Below, piece after piece: positions 48,881 through 58,833 of a stretch of DNA of 64,000 nucleotides. Below the pieces are notes generated by a model, which was not told the origin of the DNA, ran no database searches, and worked only from the letters and a program-made list of their open reading frames with translations. How positions within the stretch are numbered: position 1 is the first letter of the stretch; every line of letters begins with the position of its first letter. The position numbers and the translations under genes are program-made. The stretch is from contig NZ_KL407334.1 in assembly GCF_000706625.1 (NCBI RefSeq), positions 27,115 to 91,114 of the forward strand, given 5' to 3'. The DNA comes from Bartonella koehlerae C-29 (GTDB lineage: Bacteria > Pseudomonadota > Alphaproteobacteria > Rhizobiales > Rhizobiaceae).

Positions 48881-49663
48881 GTGCTTTATAAACAATGTGC
48901 TGCCTTCTCAATTATCCACCTAAAGTAACAATATCTATACTCGTTAACAGCTTAAAAAACGTTCCTAGCGGAATACTAAAGCAGAAAAAATCATTTATTA
49001 CCCCAAAAACTATAGAGCAATGACCTTTGGTCTCCATCTTCCTTTGCTAGGAGCTATGGAACGCACCAGTTAATATTCTTCATCAATAGATCCAACAACA
49101 AAACACCTGACATGTAAAGTTTTACAGACCTTATACTCCTGTCCTAAACGGCAGTGTTTTAAAGTATAATAGGATAAAAGAAAAAGCTTTTTATCCAATT
49201 GTCCCAAGATAAAACCGATGGTTTGAAAACGAAACCGTCTTGCTCTTTGCAGCAGCTTTAAAGCGACCCTTTCACTTGTGCTTGGAGCAATAACCTTTGG
49301 TTTCCATCCTCCTTTGCTAGAAGCTGTTGGGTGTATCAATTAACACTCTTCATCAATAGATCCAACAACGAAACATCTGATACATAAAGTTTTACAAACC
49401 TTATATTGCCGCCATAAACCTGCTCCATCACCATATTTCCTTTGGGAAAACTCTTACGGATAAGATGGAGAGTCTGTTACACATTCTTGCCCTTCGAGGC
49501 ACCTCTAAAATCACCTTTTGCGTTGTGTTTGGAACACTCTCATCTAAGATGAAGACTACATATACTAGAAATAAAAATGTAATAAAAACAATTAATTAAA
49601 AGGAAAAAGTAACAGAAAACGCTCTCAGGTGATATTACAGAAAATCCTCAGAGAAAAGAAAAG
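48881..49663. repeat. Decayed stretch with a tandem repeat (offset 280 bp)
   Basis: Blocks at about 49018-49145 and 49298-49425 share catcaatagatccaacaac, aagttttacaaacctta and tttccatcctcctttgct. A minus-strand frame at 49070-49339 spans one unit and reads broken protein; the parent gene was not identified. Confidence 0.7.
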
Positions 49664-49748
49664 TGGTGCGGGTGGTCGGACTCGAACCGACACTCCTCTC
49701 GGAACCAGATTTTGAGTCTGGCGCGTCTACCAGTTCCACCACACCCGC
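49664..49748 (-). tRNA. tRNA-Leu (anticodon CAA)
   Basis: An 85-nt type II tRNA on the minus strand: acceptor GCGGGTG / CACCCGC, anticodon stem CCAGA-CTCAAAA-TCTGG giving CAA, a variable arm GAGAGGAGTGTC-like and T-arm GTCGG-TTCGAGT-CCGAC. Discriminator A and encoded CCA are present. It bounds the phage-derived region on the right. Confidence 0.95.
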
Positions 49749-50035
49749 ACACTGATTATAAAGGACAGAGTTATCCATTATCTCTTTGCACTATAGGAAG
49801 AACAACAGATTCGTCAACAGTAGACTTCTTATTTTTTTAAATTCGTATTATTTTTATTTCATCGGACTTTGTGAGGTATTTTCCCTATTTCGTTTAATAG
49901 GAGACTTTTCTCATTGGATTTGATGAATATTTGCCCTATCTGATTGACGAAGTGCTTCCTTTAGAGGATTAATTGATCCCTTTCGCAAGCTGGGTTTATG
50001 GAGTACAATTTGTAAAGTCTTTACCTCTTAAACTT

Positions 50036-50656
50036 ATGAAAGATCTCATGATATTGAACAAACTAAAGTTTTGGACGATTTCTTTAGCAAATCGGCACAC
50101 AGCATCATATTGGCTCGGGTTCATTGCTTTTATTGAGAGTTCTGTTTTCCCGATTCCTGTAGATGTTTTGTATCTTCCGATGGCCCTTGTCTACCCCAAG
50201 AAAGCTTATCGCTATGCCTTTATTGCTACTGTATGTTCTGTTTTGGGAGGAGTTTCTGGTTGGTTTATTGGTCATTTTGCTTATGATACACTTGCCAAAC
50301 CGATTTTAGAATTTTACGGTAAAGTTGAAAGTTTTCAAGCACTGAAAAGCAGTGCAACACTGAAATTTCTTATAATTTTACTAATCACTTCAGGTTTTTT
50401 ACATCTTCCGCCTATCAAGATTATTACGCTGTTGGCAGGTGTTATGGGTGTACACCTTGGACTTTTTATTCTCACCTGTATTTTTGCACGGGGGGCTCGT
50501 TTTTATCTTCTAGCATGGTTGGTTAAGCGTTTTGGACGTCAAGTGATGCATTTCCTTGCCCGCCATTTCAAATGGATTGTTCTGATTGGTTGTGTTACTC
50601 TATTTTTAATCTATGGAATTCTCATAGCTTTTGTGAACAAGCACCTTTTATTTTAA
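50036..50656 (+). CDS. yqaA: YqaA/DedA-like membrane protein
   Basis: About 206 residues with five hydrophobic segments. SSVFPIPVDVLYLPMALVYP carries the E-x-x-x-F-P-x-P-x-D/E signature of the SNARE-associated DedA/YqaA family, thought to act as lipid or proton-coupled membrane transporters or scramblases. The frame is open 21 codons further upstream (49973), but no start has a clear ribosome site, so the N-terminus is uncertain. It is followed by dsbB after 12 bp, a pairing typical of Rhizobiales. Confidence 0.82.
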   Translation: MKDLMILNKLKFWTISLANRHTASYWLGFIAFIESSVFPIPVDVLYLPMALVYPKKAYRYAFIATVCSVLGGVSGWFIGHFAYDTLAKPILEFYGKVESFQALKSSATLKFLIILLITSGFLHLPPIKIITLLAGVMGVHLGLFILTCIFARGARFYLLAWLVKRFGRQVMHFLARHFKWIVLIGCVTLFLIYGILIAFVNKHLLF

Positions 50657-50668
50657 GGAACATGCTCA

Positions 50669-51241
50669 ATGGCACGTATTTTATCTTTTCAACATATTCT
50701 GCACAAGCATCTTTATAGTAAATCAAACAGAAAAGAGCAGATTTTATGGGCTTTTTTTCTTGCTTTTTTTCTCTCAAGCACAATAGGCTTAGCACTTGGT
50801 TTTGAACATATTGGAGGATATATCCCTTGCGATTTATGTCTCATTGAACGTTTTCCCTATTACGGTTCTCTACCATTTTTGCTTTTAGCAGGTTTTGGAG
50901 CACGGTTTTTCCGCACAGCTTTTTGGGTACAGCTGTTATTTTGGTGTGTTTTTGTTTTAATGACCATCAGCCTTGTTTTAGCAGTATATCATGCGGGTGT
51001 TGAATATGGCTTTTGGCCAGCACCTCTCAGTTGCAGTGTAAGCGTAATAAGAAAAACAACAGATGTCAACCAGCTCTTCAATCGATTAAACAACACCCAT
51101 CCTCCTTCTTGTTCTGAAGTATCCATACGCGTTTTTTTTCTCTCATTTGCCGGTTGGAATGTCGTTTCCAGCCTCTTTTCTATGTTTACAAGCTTATATA
51201 TTGCTTCAAAAGGGCTCCTTGCAAGCTATAAAAAACTTTAA
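50669..51241 (+). CDS. dsbB: Disulfide bond formation protein B
   Basis: The 190-residue membrane protein carries IPCDLCLIERFPYY (the DsbB CxxC) after the first helix. Later it has a second cysteine pair spread over PLSCSVS and PPSCSEV, then the last helix FLSFAGWNVVSSL. It returns electrons from DsbA to quinone. The linker between the second pair of cysteines is longer than usual (KTTDVNQLFNRLNNTHPP). It is co-transcribed with yqaA. The last roughly 150 bp are copied downstream. Confidence 0.92.
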   Translation: MARILSFQHILHKHLYSKSNRKEQILWAFFLAFFLSSTIGLALGFEHIGGYIPCDLCLIERFPYYGSLPFLLLAGFGARFFRTAFWVQLLFWCVFVLMTISLVLAVYHAGVEYGFWPAPLSCSVSVIRKTTDVNQLFNRLNNTHPPSCSEVSIRVFFLSFAGWNVVSSLFSMFTSLYIASKGLLASYKKL

Positions 51242-51438
51242 CCACACCACGAAAGTCAAACTCTATTCCCCTTTCTCTCCGGCCAAAGCACACATATCAC
51301 CCCTCTCAAAGCACCAGCATCCCACCCCAACACTACCATCGCTCCTAACACCGGCACCCTCCTTTCTGCCAAGCATACCCAAACCCCCGACACCAGTGTA
51401 TCCATCCCTTCCAACTTTCCTCTCTCCAAACAATGAAA

Positions 51439-51590
51439 CAACATCCATCCTCCTTCTTGTTCTGAAGTATCCATGCACTTTCTTTTTCTCTCATTTACCG
51501 GTTGGAATGTCATTTCAGCCCCTTTTTCTATGCTTACAAGCTTATATGTTGCTTCAAAAGAACTCCTTTCAGGCTATAAAACGATAACTG
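51439..51590 (+). pseudogene. Tandem copy of the dsbB 3' end
   Basis: From ccatcctccttcttgttctg to the stop-proximal aagaactcctttcaggctat this repeats 51091-51237 at an offset of 348 bp. It is preceded by a 200-bp C/T-rich block. No start codon in frame. Confidence 0.85.
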
Positions 51591-51865
51591 CAAAACAAGA
51601 GCAAAACCGCGTGTTCCTATACTCTCCAACACACTGCCTCCTTCCCACACCTTTCATCAATATTTTTTTCATCCACTGGAACATTTTCCAAGCAGAATCC
51701 TTTCGGTATTTTGTTCTCATTTTTTCGCATACAGTTTTTTGACCAACTTATGATTGTTTTTTAGCCAGTCTTTTACTTTTCACACACCAACGTTCTTCTT
51801 TTCTCATAGCTGTCTTTTTTCGATTCTTTAATTTTAAATTGACTTTCATTTTTTTTCTCTTATAT
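51591..51865. other. Upstream region of mbfA
   Basis: T-rich intergenic DNA without a gene; the mbfA promoter probably lies near its right end. Confidence 0.4.
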
Positions 51866-51884
51866 CTTTAGAATTATTCTAAAG
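51866..51884. promoter_or_regulatory. ICE-like Irr operator
   Basis: CTTTAGAATTATTCTAAAG is a perfect 19-bp palindrome ending 16 bases before the mbfA ATG. It matches the iron control element (TTTAGAA...TTCTAAA) bound by the haem-sensing regulator Irr in Rhizobiales, where mbfA is a known Irr target. Its place between promoter and ribosome site fits repression under low iron. Confidence 0.8.
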
Positions 51885-51900
51885 TGCAAAGGAACAGAAA

Positions 51901-52710
51901 ATGTTGAGATCGTTTTTTTCATTTGTACAACGTAAAGCTCTATCCTTTCGTTCAGCACAAAAATTGATGTTTCGAGCGCTCAAGGCAAAAGAACAGCATG
52001 CAGCTCTTTATCTAAGATATGCAAAAGCTTTAGAGCCTTACTCTCCCAAACAGGCAGCAATTTTTACAGCAATGGGTATACAAGAGCTTAAAAATTATAA
52101 GCAGCTTTTGTGTCTTTCTTGGAGCAATCGTGTGGAAACTATGGATTCAGTATGTGGTCGATCTTCTCTTATAACAAGCAAACAAGCTTATACACACTCT
52201 CGAACCAAAACGACAACGCAAACCACCAAAAGGCCATCGAAAACACAAAAGCAAACACTTTTAACGTGGATTCAGCCTGGTCTTGCAGGTTTAATGGATG
52301 GTTCTGTTTCCACACTTGCCCCGATTTTTGCGGCAGCTTTTGCAACAGGTGATACACATCAAACCTTTTTGATAGGGCTCTCGGCTTCGATTGGAGCAGG
52401 TCTTTCGATGGGTTTCACAGAAGCAGCCCATGATGACGGCAAATTATCAGGCCGGGGTTCTCCATTTAAAAGAGGCCTTGCCAGCGGTATTATGACAACG
52501 ATAGGAGGATTAGGCCACGCACTTCCTTATTTGATCAGCTCTTTTTACGTCGCCACACTTATTGCATTTATTATTGTTTTCTTCGAACTATGGGCCATCG
52601 TGTGGATTCAAAATAAATTTATGGCAACTCCTTTTTGGCGGGCATCTTTACAGGTAATTATTGGTGGTGCTCTCGTTTTTGCCACGGGTATTTTTATCGG
52701 TAATATTTGA
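51901..52710 (+). CDS. mbfA: Iron exporter MbfA-like, with shortened ferritin domain
   Basis: The C-terminal 150 residues are a VIT1/CCC1-type transporter in the MbfA style: GLMDGSVSTLAPIFAAAFAT, GAGLSMGFTEA, DDGKLSGRGSPFKRG and GGLGHALPYL. The N-terminal ferritin-like domain is cut short (about residues 10-80) and lacks the usual EExxH (GIQELKNYKQLL stands there). A Thr/Lys/Gln-rich linker of about 30 residues replaces the second half. Family members are about 325 residues; this one is 269. Export of Fe(II) is likely, while metal sensing by the ferritin part may be lost. Ribosome site AAAGGAAC. Confidence 0.88.
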   Translation: MLRSFFSFVQRKALSFRSAQKLMFRALKAKEQHAALYLRYAKALEPYSPKQAAIFTAMGIQELKNYKQLLCLSWSNRVETMDSVCGRSSLITSKQAYTHSRTKTTTQTTKRPSKTQKQTLLTWIQPGLAGLMDGSVSTLAPIFAAAFATGDTHQTFLIGLSASIGAGLSMGFTEAAHDDGKLSGRGSPFKRGLASGIMTTIGGLGHALPYLISSFYVATLIAFIIVFFELWAIVWIQNKFMATPFWRASLQVIIGGALVFATGIFIGNI

Positions 52711-52777
52711 TATGAATGCTAACAACATCCTTCACCTATAAACTTCTTACTATAAGGTTTTGCAACAAATTGAGAAT

Positions 52778-52835
52778 CCCCTCCCTTTTTAGCACGCATC
52801 TTAACGGATTATTCTTGGGAGGGGTTTTTATTTTT
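52778..52835 (+). terminator. Terminator after mbfA
   Basis: CCCCTCCC pairs with GGGAGGGG across a 31-base loop, followed by TTTTTATTTTTG. Confidence 0.6.
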
Positions 52836-53005
52836 GTTCCAGCACTTTTTATCGACAAAATTTAAAACCAGCACTGAAACAAACAAGTATTGGAGAACAA
52901 TCTCCAAATGTAGTTCTTTATCGACTTGTTTTATGAACAACTTTTGCTAAACTAGCATTTATTCTGTTCTTTTAGATCTTTTTATAATTTAGAATTGCTT
53001 TAGCC

Positions 53006-53557
53006 ATGCCTCACTCTCAAACTGACGCACACCAAAACAGTCAGGAAAATCTTTCTTTCTCCCTCATCTATTCTTCCCCTCCGCAGCCAGTAACTTTATC
53101 AATCCAGCGTCTTGAGCATGGACAAGGTTTAGAACTTCCTCATTATGCCACAGCTGGTTCTGCTGGACTTGATCTACGAGCAGCTCTTGGTGAAGAAGAA
53201 ACGGTCATCCTTGCCCCCGGGCAACGCACGCTCATTCCAACGGGGCTGATCTTTCATTTATCTCCTGGGTTTGAAGCACAAATACGTCCACGTTCTGGTT
53301 TAGCTTTAAAGCACGGCATCACATGCCTAAACACGCCGGGAACCATTGATAGCGATTACCGCGGTGAAGTCAAAGTTCTGCTCATCAATTGTGGACAAGA
53401 AAACTTTGCCATAAAACGTGGCATGCGCATTGCACAAATGGTTATCGCACCGGTTCTTCAAGTCAATGTTTGCGCATTTGAACCAGAACAAAACGAGAGC
53501 ATAAGCAGTACAGGAAGCCGAGGTATAGGAGGTTTTGGCTCAACAGGACACGATTAA
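53006..53557 (+). CDS. dut: Deoxyuridine 5'-triphosphate nucleotidohydrolase
   Basis: All five dUTPase motifs are present: [37 protein letters not shown] with the catalytic Asp, [13 protein letters not shown] and [10 protein letters not shown]. The trimeric enzyme turns dUTP into dUMP. The N-terminus has about 28 extra residues rich in Gln, Asn and Ser before the normal start; no ribosome site marks the chosen ATG, so the true start is uncertain. Most of the gene is copied in tandem just downstream. Confidence 0.95.
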   Translation: MPHSQTDAHQNSQENLSFSLIYSSPPQPVTLSIQRLEHGQGLELPHYATAGSAGLDLRAALGEEETVILAPGQRTLIPTGLIFHLSPGFEAQIRPRSGLALKHGITCLNTPGTIDSDYRGEVKVLLINCGQENFAIKRGMRIAQMVIAPVLQVNVCAFEPEQNESISSTGSRGIGGFGSTGHD

Positions 53558-53569
53558 ACAGCACATTGA

Positions 53570-53966
53570 GCAAGAAGAGACGGTCATCCTTGCCTCCAAG
53601 CAACGCGCGCTCATTCCAACGGGGCTGATCTTTTATTTTCACCTTGAGTTTGAAGCACAAATACGTCTACGCTCTTACTTAACCTTAAAGCACACCATCA
53701 CATGCCCACCCGGAGCAATTGCATTGCGTTTAGTCGGTAGTGAGATCAAAGTTCTGCTCATCAATTGTGGACAAGAAAACTTTGCCATAAAACGTGGCAT
53801 GCGCATTGCACAAACGATTATCGTACCGATTCTTCAAGCCAGTGTTTACGTTATTGAACCAAAGCAAAACGCGAGCATAAAAGCTATACAGAAAACCAAA
53901 GTGCCCACAATCAAGGCGCAAAAAACTAAATGCTTTGGGAATTTTAGCACAACAGAACGCACTTAA
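53570..53966 (+). pseudogene. Degenerate tandem copy of dut, still open
   Basis: The frame (open from 53535 to 53966) repeats dut from motif ETVILA onward at an offset of 379 bp. It keeps [20 protein letters not shown] but has lost motif 1, the catalytic Asp of motif 3 (PGAIALRLVGSEI stands there) and the glycine-rich motif 5. It cannot be an active dUTPase. That it stays open over about 140 codons with no start signal may be chance or recent origin. Confidence 0.85.
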
Positions 53967-54009
53967 GAAGCCAATAAATGGCAAAGTACCCCCTTTATTG
54001 ACAGTCTAT

Positions 54010-54588
54010 TTACTCTACAGGAGAAATAGTTTCCATCGTAGCAGTATTGGCATTTACCGCACCGCTTGTCGCCGCCACGTCGGCATCACCTATAATATTC
54101 GTTCCCGCAGCTTCTACCACATCTGCTATTGCATCATTTGTTGCACCTCGTGTAGATACATTGGTAGATTTTTGCAATCCTATAAGACCAACTTTGCTAT
54201 ATCCAGCAGTGCGTATTTGATTAAGCAAATCCACTACAGTCCCATAATTGATTTCGCTATCGGCTTTGATCAAAATCTTTGTTTCTAGATTTTGGTTTGT
54301 TTCTTTCAACAAGGCCTCTACAAAGGCTGTTTTCCTAACAAGATGATCACCAACATAAAGAGAATGATCTTTTTGCAAGGTCACATAAAGAGGCTCGTCA
54401 GGCTGAATCACAGAAGGCGCCTGAGTAATGGAAGGCAATTGAACGGGAATAACAGAAGTGGCCAAAGGCGCAGCAACCATAAAAACAATAAGCAATACCA
54501 AAACAACATCAATGAAAGGGGTGACATTGATCTCGTTGTGTAACCCACTCTTATCGAGATCCCAATCCTCATGAAAGTTTGTCTTCAT
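54010..54588 (-). CDS. exbD: TonB-system proton channel subunit ExbD
   Basis: The protein begins with a short cytoplasmic part, then NEINVTPFIDVVLVLLIVFM, a single helix with the proton-relay Asp (PFIDV). A periplasmic domain with LIKADSEINYGTVVDLL follows. At 192 residues it is longer than usual (about 140-160), the extra being a C-terminal tail from about residue 150. Its ATG overlaps the exbB stop (ATGA). With ExbB it energises TonB-dependent uptake, in Bartonella mainly of haem. No tonB gene is in the window. Confidence 0.92.
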   Translation of the reverse strand: MKTNFHEDWDLDKSGLHNEINVTPFIDVVLVLLIVFMVAAPLATSVIPVQLPSITQAPSVIQPDEPLYVTLQKDHSLYVGDHLVRKTAFVEALLKETNQNLETKILIKADSEINYGTVVDLLNQIRTAGYSKVGLIGLQKSTNVSTRGATNDAIADVVEAAGTNIIGDADVAATSGAVNANTATMETISPVE

Positions 54589-55427
54589 TGTTTATGACTT
54601 TTCTGTTGTCTATATCTATCGATTTCACGGCTCAAGAGTCTCTCAAGTGCAGCAGCGATATCACCCAAATCATTGCGATAACCGCTCAAAGCACGCATCA
54701 GGCTATTATACATAATAACAGCAGGAATAGCCACAAAAAGGCCGATAGCCGTTGCAAGCAAGGCTTCGGCAATTCCAGGAGCGACAACATCAAGCCGTGT
54801 TGTTTGCGATTGAGCAATTCCGATGAAAGAATTCATGATCCCCCAAACAGTTGCAAAAAGACCAACAAAAGGAGCAATAGCGCCAACAGTTGCAAGAACA
54901 GCGCTCCCACATGAAACACGGCGTGTAGCAGCCAGCAAGCAACGCGATAAAAGTGAATGCACGCGCTCTTTCAAACCCTCATTAACATCACGGGCACTCT
55001 CTCCATATCGAGCTATCTCCGCATAGGAGATAGCATCTTCACAGGCAAACATTTGTTCCTCTTGTTTTTCACTGGAACTTTCCGTTGCAATAAAATTGAC
55101 CTTTTGCGTAGAAAGATACACCTCTTTAAGCATTTCTTTTAAAAAAAACACACCAGGTCCTTTGCTGTCTTTCAAGCTAGCAGCCAAACGTATCAGGGTT
55201 TGAGCACTAAGAACCACACGCAGTTCATGACGTGCTCTTCGTTTTGCCAAAGTAATTTCAACGATTTTCACAAAAGCAATTGTCCAAGACGCCAAAGAAG
55301 CCAGCAACAAAAAAACGATAACGGCTTTCACCACAAAATCAGCAGCCATAAACATAGAAAAAGGGGAAAAATCATGCGTTGCAAATACAGCAGATGGAGT
55401 GTCTAAGGGTACTGTTTCAGATTCCAT
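54585..55427 (-). CDS. exbB: TonB-system energiser ExbB
   Basis: The 280-residue membrane protein has three helices. The conserved last block reads CGSAVLATVGAIAPFVGLFA, TVWGIMNSFIGIA, then GIAEALLATAIGLFVAIPAV, the MotA/TolQ/ExbB signature. Start ATG is preceded by GAGAGAG. Its length with a long N-terminal part fits the ExbB rather than the TolQ branch. It forms the pentameric channel with ExbD and is translationally coupled to it. Confidence 0.92.
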   Translation of the reverse strand: MESETVPLDTPSAVFATHDFSPFSMFMAADFVVKAVIVFLLLASLASWTIAFVKIVEITLAKRRARHELRVVLSAQTLIRLAASLKDSKGPGVFFLKEMLKEVYLSTQKVNFIATESSSEKQEEQMFACEDAISYAEIARYGESARDVNEGLKERVHSLLSRCLLAATRRVSCGSAVLATVGAIAPFVGLFATVWGIMNSFIGIAQSQTTRLDVVAPGIAEALLATAIGLFVAIPAVIMYNSLMRALSGYRNDLGDIAAALERLLSREIDRYRQQKSHKQ

Positions 55428-55897
55428 TTCTCTCTCACATTATTATGGTTTTCACTTTTTGACTTTACAGCTGTGCCATCAACCGGCGTAGCATCACTTT
55501 GCCACTATACCACTTTCCTTCTTATGTCACCCTATGTTGAGTCTAAAAAATAAAACTTGATAAATCAAGTATAGTTTTATTTCAGGAAAAGTCTCTTTCA
55601 AGAGGGAGTATTTAAGAAATTTTGCCCAATACACAATTAAAATCAATTTATTTTAAATAACAGAAAATCCATTTTTCTAAAGAATTAGACAGGCAAAATA
55701 CCTTTCGCAGGCAACACGGATCAAACAAACAAGTTTGATTTTATCAAAAATAGTTTAAAATCGCACAAAACGATGGAACTAAGAAAATTGTTCGACGTTA
55801 TCCAAGCAGTGAAAATTTTTACTCCAAAGCAAATGATCACTACGAACACATAAGAACGACAATGCGTAAAAATGAGTCAAGAGAGGGAAAGAGCATC
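55428..55897. promoter_or_regulatory. Region between divergent exbB and DUF883 gene, with a palindrome
   Basis: A 470-bp divergent promoter region. At 55555-55570, ACTTGA-TAAA-TCAAGT forms a palindrome flanked by AAA and TTTT, a possible operator for iron control of exbB; the regulator is unknown. Confidence 0.35.
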
Positions 55898-56224
55898 ATG
55901 GCAAATAATAAAACAACAGAGCATAATAAAACAGTAGCAGAAAAAGGTCTTCAAACACAATTAGAAAAGCTACACACTGAAATTTCCGGTATAACCTCGA
56001 CATTAACAAATCTTGGTGCAAATAAATTGAACAGTGCCAAAAATAAGGCAGAAAAACTGTATAATTCCGCCAAAGAAAATAGTGAAGACATTCTGTCTCA
56101 AGCAAAAGACAAAATCAGTGACCTTGAACACAATATGAACCAATGCGTTCGCAGCAATCCTGGCAAAAGCGTTTTGTTTGCAGCAGGGATTGGTTTTATT
56201 CTGGCACACTTATTGCGTCGTTAA
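55898..56224 (+). CDS. DUF883/YqjD-ElaB family membrane-anchored protein
   Basis: A 108-residue protein (MANNKTTEHNKTVAE). A long alpha-helical, Lys/Glu/Asn-rich middle (AKNKAEKLYNSAKENSEDI) precedes the C-terminal anchor NPGKSVLFAAGIGFILAHLL followed by two Arg. This is the plan of YqjD/ElaB, inner-membrane proteins that can hold stationary-phase ribosomes. The start at 55898 has GGGAAAGAG upstream. It precedes a holin-family membrane protein by three bases, the usual pairing. Confidence 0.85.
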   Translation: MANNKTTEHNKTVAEKGLQTQLEKLHTEISGITSTLTNLGANKLNSAKNKAEKLYNSAKENSEDILSQAKDKISDLEHNMNQCVRSNPGKSVLFAAGIGFILAHLLRR

Positions 56225-56227
56225 GGC

Positions 56228-56665
56228 ATGTTTATGTTTATAGCACCTCTGTTAAATCATCTTGTCGGTGGGGGGTTGAAAAGTACTGTCAAGCAAGTCC
56301 GTCTCCAAGCGATTTGCTTTGGGATTATTGGCATTTCCTTGTTTATGTCTTTGATATTTTTATGTGTCATTGGTTTTATTGCGTTATGTTCGGTGATAAC
56401 ACCTCTTGCAGCGGCTAGCGTGCTGTTTTTAATTTGGCTTTTTCTTGCAGCCTTAGGTATTTTAATCAGCCGCTTTCTCAAAGCCTATCAGCACTATGAC
56501 CAACAAAAGAAATTAGAGGAACAACGCCATAAACTTATGACAGAGGCAACACTTTCTAGTGTTGCATTGCTTAGCAAACATCTACCTTTTGCGAAATTAG
56601 GTGTTCCGATCCTTGGATTTGCAACTTATTTCTTGTGGAAAAAAGAGAAAAAAAACCGTTTTTAA
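56228..56665 (+). CDS. Phage-holin-superfamily membrane protein (YqjE-like)
   Basis: A 145-residue protein with two strong helices (CFGIIGISLFMSLIFLCVIG and TPLAAASVLFLIWLFLAALG). A charged cytoplasmic stretch (AYQHYDQQKKLEEQRHK) and a hydrophobic end with basic KKEKKNRF follow. Together with the preceding DUF883 gene it matches the yqjD-yqjE type pair. Despite the family name there is no link to lysis here. A strong terminator follows. Confidence 0.75.
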   Translation: MFMFIAPLLNHLVGGGLKSTVKQVRLQAICFGIIGISLFMSLIFLCVIGFIALCSVITPLAAASVLFLIWLFLAALGILISRFLKAYQHYDQQKKLEEQRHKLMTEATLSSVALLSKHLPFAKLGVPILGFATYFLWKKEKKNRF

Positions 56666-56697
56666 GATCAAAGTCTGTATTGTACAGTTCATCCCCC

Positions 56698-56737
56698 GAG
56701 GTACTTTCTCTTGCATAAGAGAAAGTACCTCTTTTAC
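56698..56737 (+). terminator. Strong rho-independent terminator
   Basis: A 15-bp perfect stem (GAGGTACTTTCTCTT / AAGAGAAAGTACCTC) with a four-base loop, then TTTTA. Confidence 0.9.
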
Positions 56738-57453
56738 CTCTCATCCAGCAATGTTTTAGAAGCTTTAATCTTTATTCTGGTGAAGATAAACAACAAGAGT
56801 CGATAGGCTTTTACATCCCCATGCATCTACCATTCTCTGTATCATAAAATGCTTTTATCCTTCATGTTATGGGTGATAAAATAAAGGAGAATGTTCTACA
56901 AAAAGCTCTCCTCCGAGAACTCCATCGGATGAGCATTACTTCCAAACCTATCTGACTTTTCTAAAAAAACGATGAAAAACTCTCAGCCACAAAGTTTTAT
57001 AAGAGAAGCAATGGTGATCTCTTGTTTGAAAAAAGCCTTAACAATCAAAGCATACAGTTTTGAAAAAGCATCATGGATGTGCAATAACTTTCACCATTTC
57101 TGTCACAACAGCATCCAGCACTTCTCTCTCATCGCCTCCAGCTCTCACACAGATAACCAGTTTTAGAAAAGTAAATCACCAACAGATCTTTTTTTTCAAA
57201 CATAAAACAGCCCTAATCAGCGGTTTCACTTCTCATCCCTCTCCTCACAACCAAAAAATTTGCACAATCCTCTTCCCCCTTAAAAACCAAGCCATTCTCA
57301 AAAAAAATTTTCCTAAACATACCTCGTAAAACTTTGCGTTTATACATTCAACTATAATACGGACTACGGGCTGGCCTCCAGAAGTAAGCATCACCTATCG
57401 AGGCTCTTTCCTAAGAATATTACGTGATTATTCGGTCAATTCTCTCAAAGCCT
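56738..57453. repeat. Intergenic stretch with partial copies of the glmM 3' end
   Basis: At about 57050-57170, ctgtcacaacagcatccagc and acttctctctcatcgcct repeat the region 57530-57560 of glmM. At 57355-57425, ataatacg.acta and cagaagtaagcatcac repeat 57568-57635. Both are in the same orientation as glmM and are decayed. Confidence 0.8.
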
Positions 57454-58833
57454 TCACGATCCTTCAATGGAAGCATGCACTTTTGAAAGAGTATCATGAT
57501 ACGCGATAATATCCACCATCTCTGTCACAACAGCATCCAGCACTTCTCTCTCATCGCCTTCCCCCATAATACGAATTACAGGCTCGGTACCAGAAGCACG
57601 AATCACCAGCCTTGCTTTTTTTCCTAAACGCTGTGTTGCTTGCTCTATTGCTGCTTTGACTGGATTTTTTTTCAGCACATTTTTATTTTTAATCGTTACA
57701 TTTTTGAAAATTTGTGGCACAGGTTCAAAGCGCTGACACAAGTGACTCATAGAGTTTTGGCTTATCTGCATACAAGCTAAAATCTGCAAAGCAGCTACTA
57801 AGCCATCGCCAGTTGTACCAAAATCACTCAACACAATATGCCCAGAAGCTTCACCACCAACATTATATCCCTTTTTGCGCATCGCATCGACTACATAGCG
57901 ATCCCCAACCTTTGTCCGAACAAGATCTAACCCTTTACTGTTTAAGAAGCGCTCGAGTCCAAGATTTGACATAATAGTTGTAACGACACCCTCGCACTGT
58001 AAGCGCCCACTTTTATGCCAATGTTCTGCAATAACAGCGATCAACTGATCTCCATCAACAGTTTGGGCTTTTTCATCCACAAGAAGAACACGATCTCCAT
58101 CTCCATCGAGAGCAATGCCTACATCAGCGCGCACTTCATGAACTTTTTGTTTTAAAGAGGCCAAATCAGTTGATCCACATTTGTGATTAATATTGGTACC
58201 ATTAGGCGTATCATTAATCGCAAAGACCTCGGCTCCCAATTCCCATAAAGCACGCGGAGCCGCCTTATATGCAGCACCATTGGCGCAATCAACAACGATA
58301 CGCAAATTATCCAAACGAACATCACGCGGCAAAGTTCTTTTGGCATATTCGATATAGCGGTAAATATCTCCCTCAACCCGTTTTGCATAGCCAATTTCGG
58401 CACAACTGGCTAAAGATTCTGAAAGATCTGTATCGATCAATTGCTCAATTTTTTTTTCTATCTCATCTGAAAGTTTAAAGCCATCAGGACCAAAAAGTTT
58501 AATACCATTATCATAGAAGGGATTATGAGAAGCCGAAATCATCACCCCCAAATCAGCGCGCAATGAGCGACAAAGCATAGCAACAGCAGGCGTTGGCACA
58601 GGTCCCAACAAGAAAGCCTCCATTCCAGCAGCAGTAAATCCTGAAACCAAAGCATTTTCGAGCATATAACCAGACAAACGGGTATCTTTACCAATCACCA
58701 CACGACGCGACTGACGTTGTGACCGAAATAAAACCCCCACAGCCATCCCCACTTTCATAGCAAAATCTGGTGTCATAGGAAAAACATTGGCTTTGCCGCG
58801 AATTCCATCTGTACCAAAATATTTTTGTGGCAT
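57454..58833 (-). CDS. glmM: Phosphoglucosamine mutase GlmM
   Basis: The 459-residue enzyme starts [16 protein letters not shown] behind AGAGGG. It has the phosphoserine loop [18 protein letters not shown], the metal loop [11 protein letters not shown], and [19 protein letters not shown], and ends [15 protein letters not shown] in the phosphate-binding loop. It converts glucosamine-6-P to glucosamine-1-P for peptidoglycan and LPS. An upstream 31-codon extension is open but without a ribosome site. It is the last gene of the tilS-ftsH-glmM series. Confidence 0.97.
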   Translation of the reverse strand: MPQKYFGTDGIRGKANVFPMTPDFAMKVGMAVGVLFRSQRQSRRVVIGKDTRLSGYMLENALVSGFTAAGMEAFLLGPVPTPAVAMLCRSLRADLGVMISASHNPFYDNGIKLFGPDGFKLSDEIEKKIEQLIDTDLSESLASCAEIGYAKRVEGDIYRYIEYAKRTLPRDVRLDNLRIVVDCANGAAYKAAPRALWELGAEVFAINDTPNGTNINHKCGSTDLASLKQKVHEVRADVGIALDGDGDRVLLVDEKAQTVDGDQLIAVIAEHWHKSGRLQCEGVVTTIMSNLGLERFLNSKGLDLVRTKVGDRYVVDAMRKKGYNVGGEASGHIVLSDFGTTGDGLVAALQILACMQISQNSMSHLCQRFEPVPQIFKNVTIKNKNVLKKNPVKAAIEQATQRLGKKARLVIRASGTEPVIRIMGEGDEREVLDAVVTEMVDIIAYHDTLSKVHASIEGS

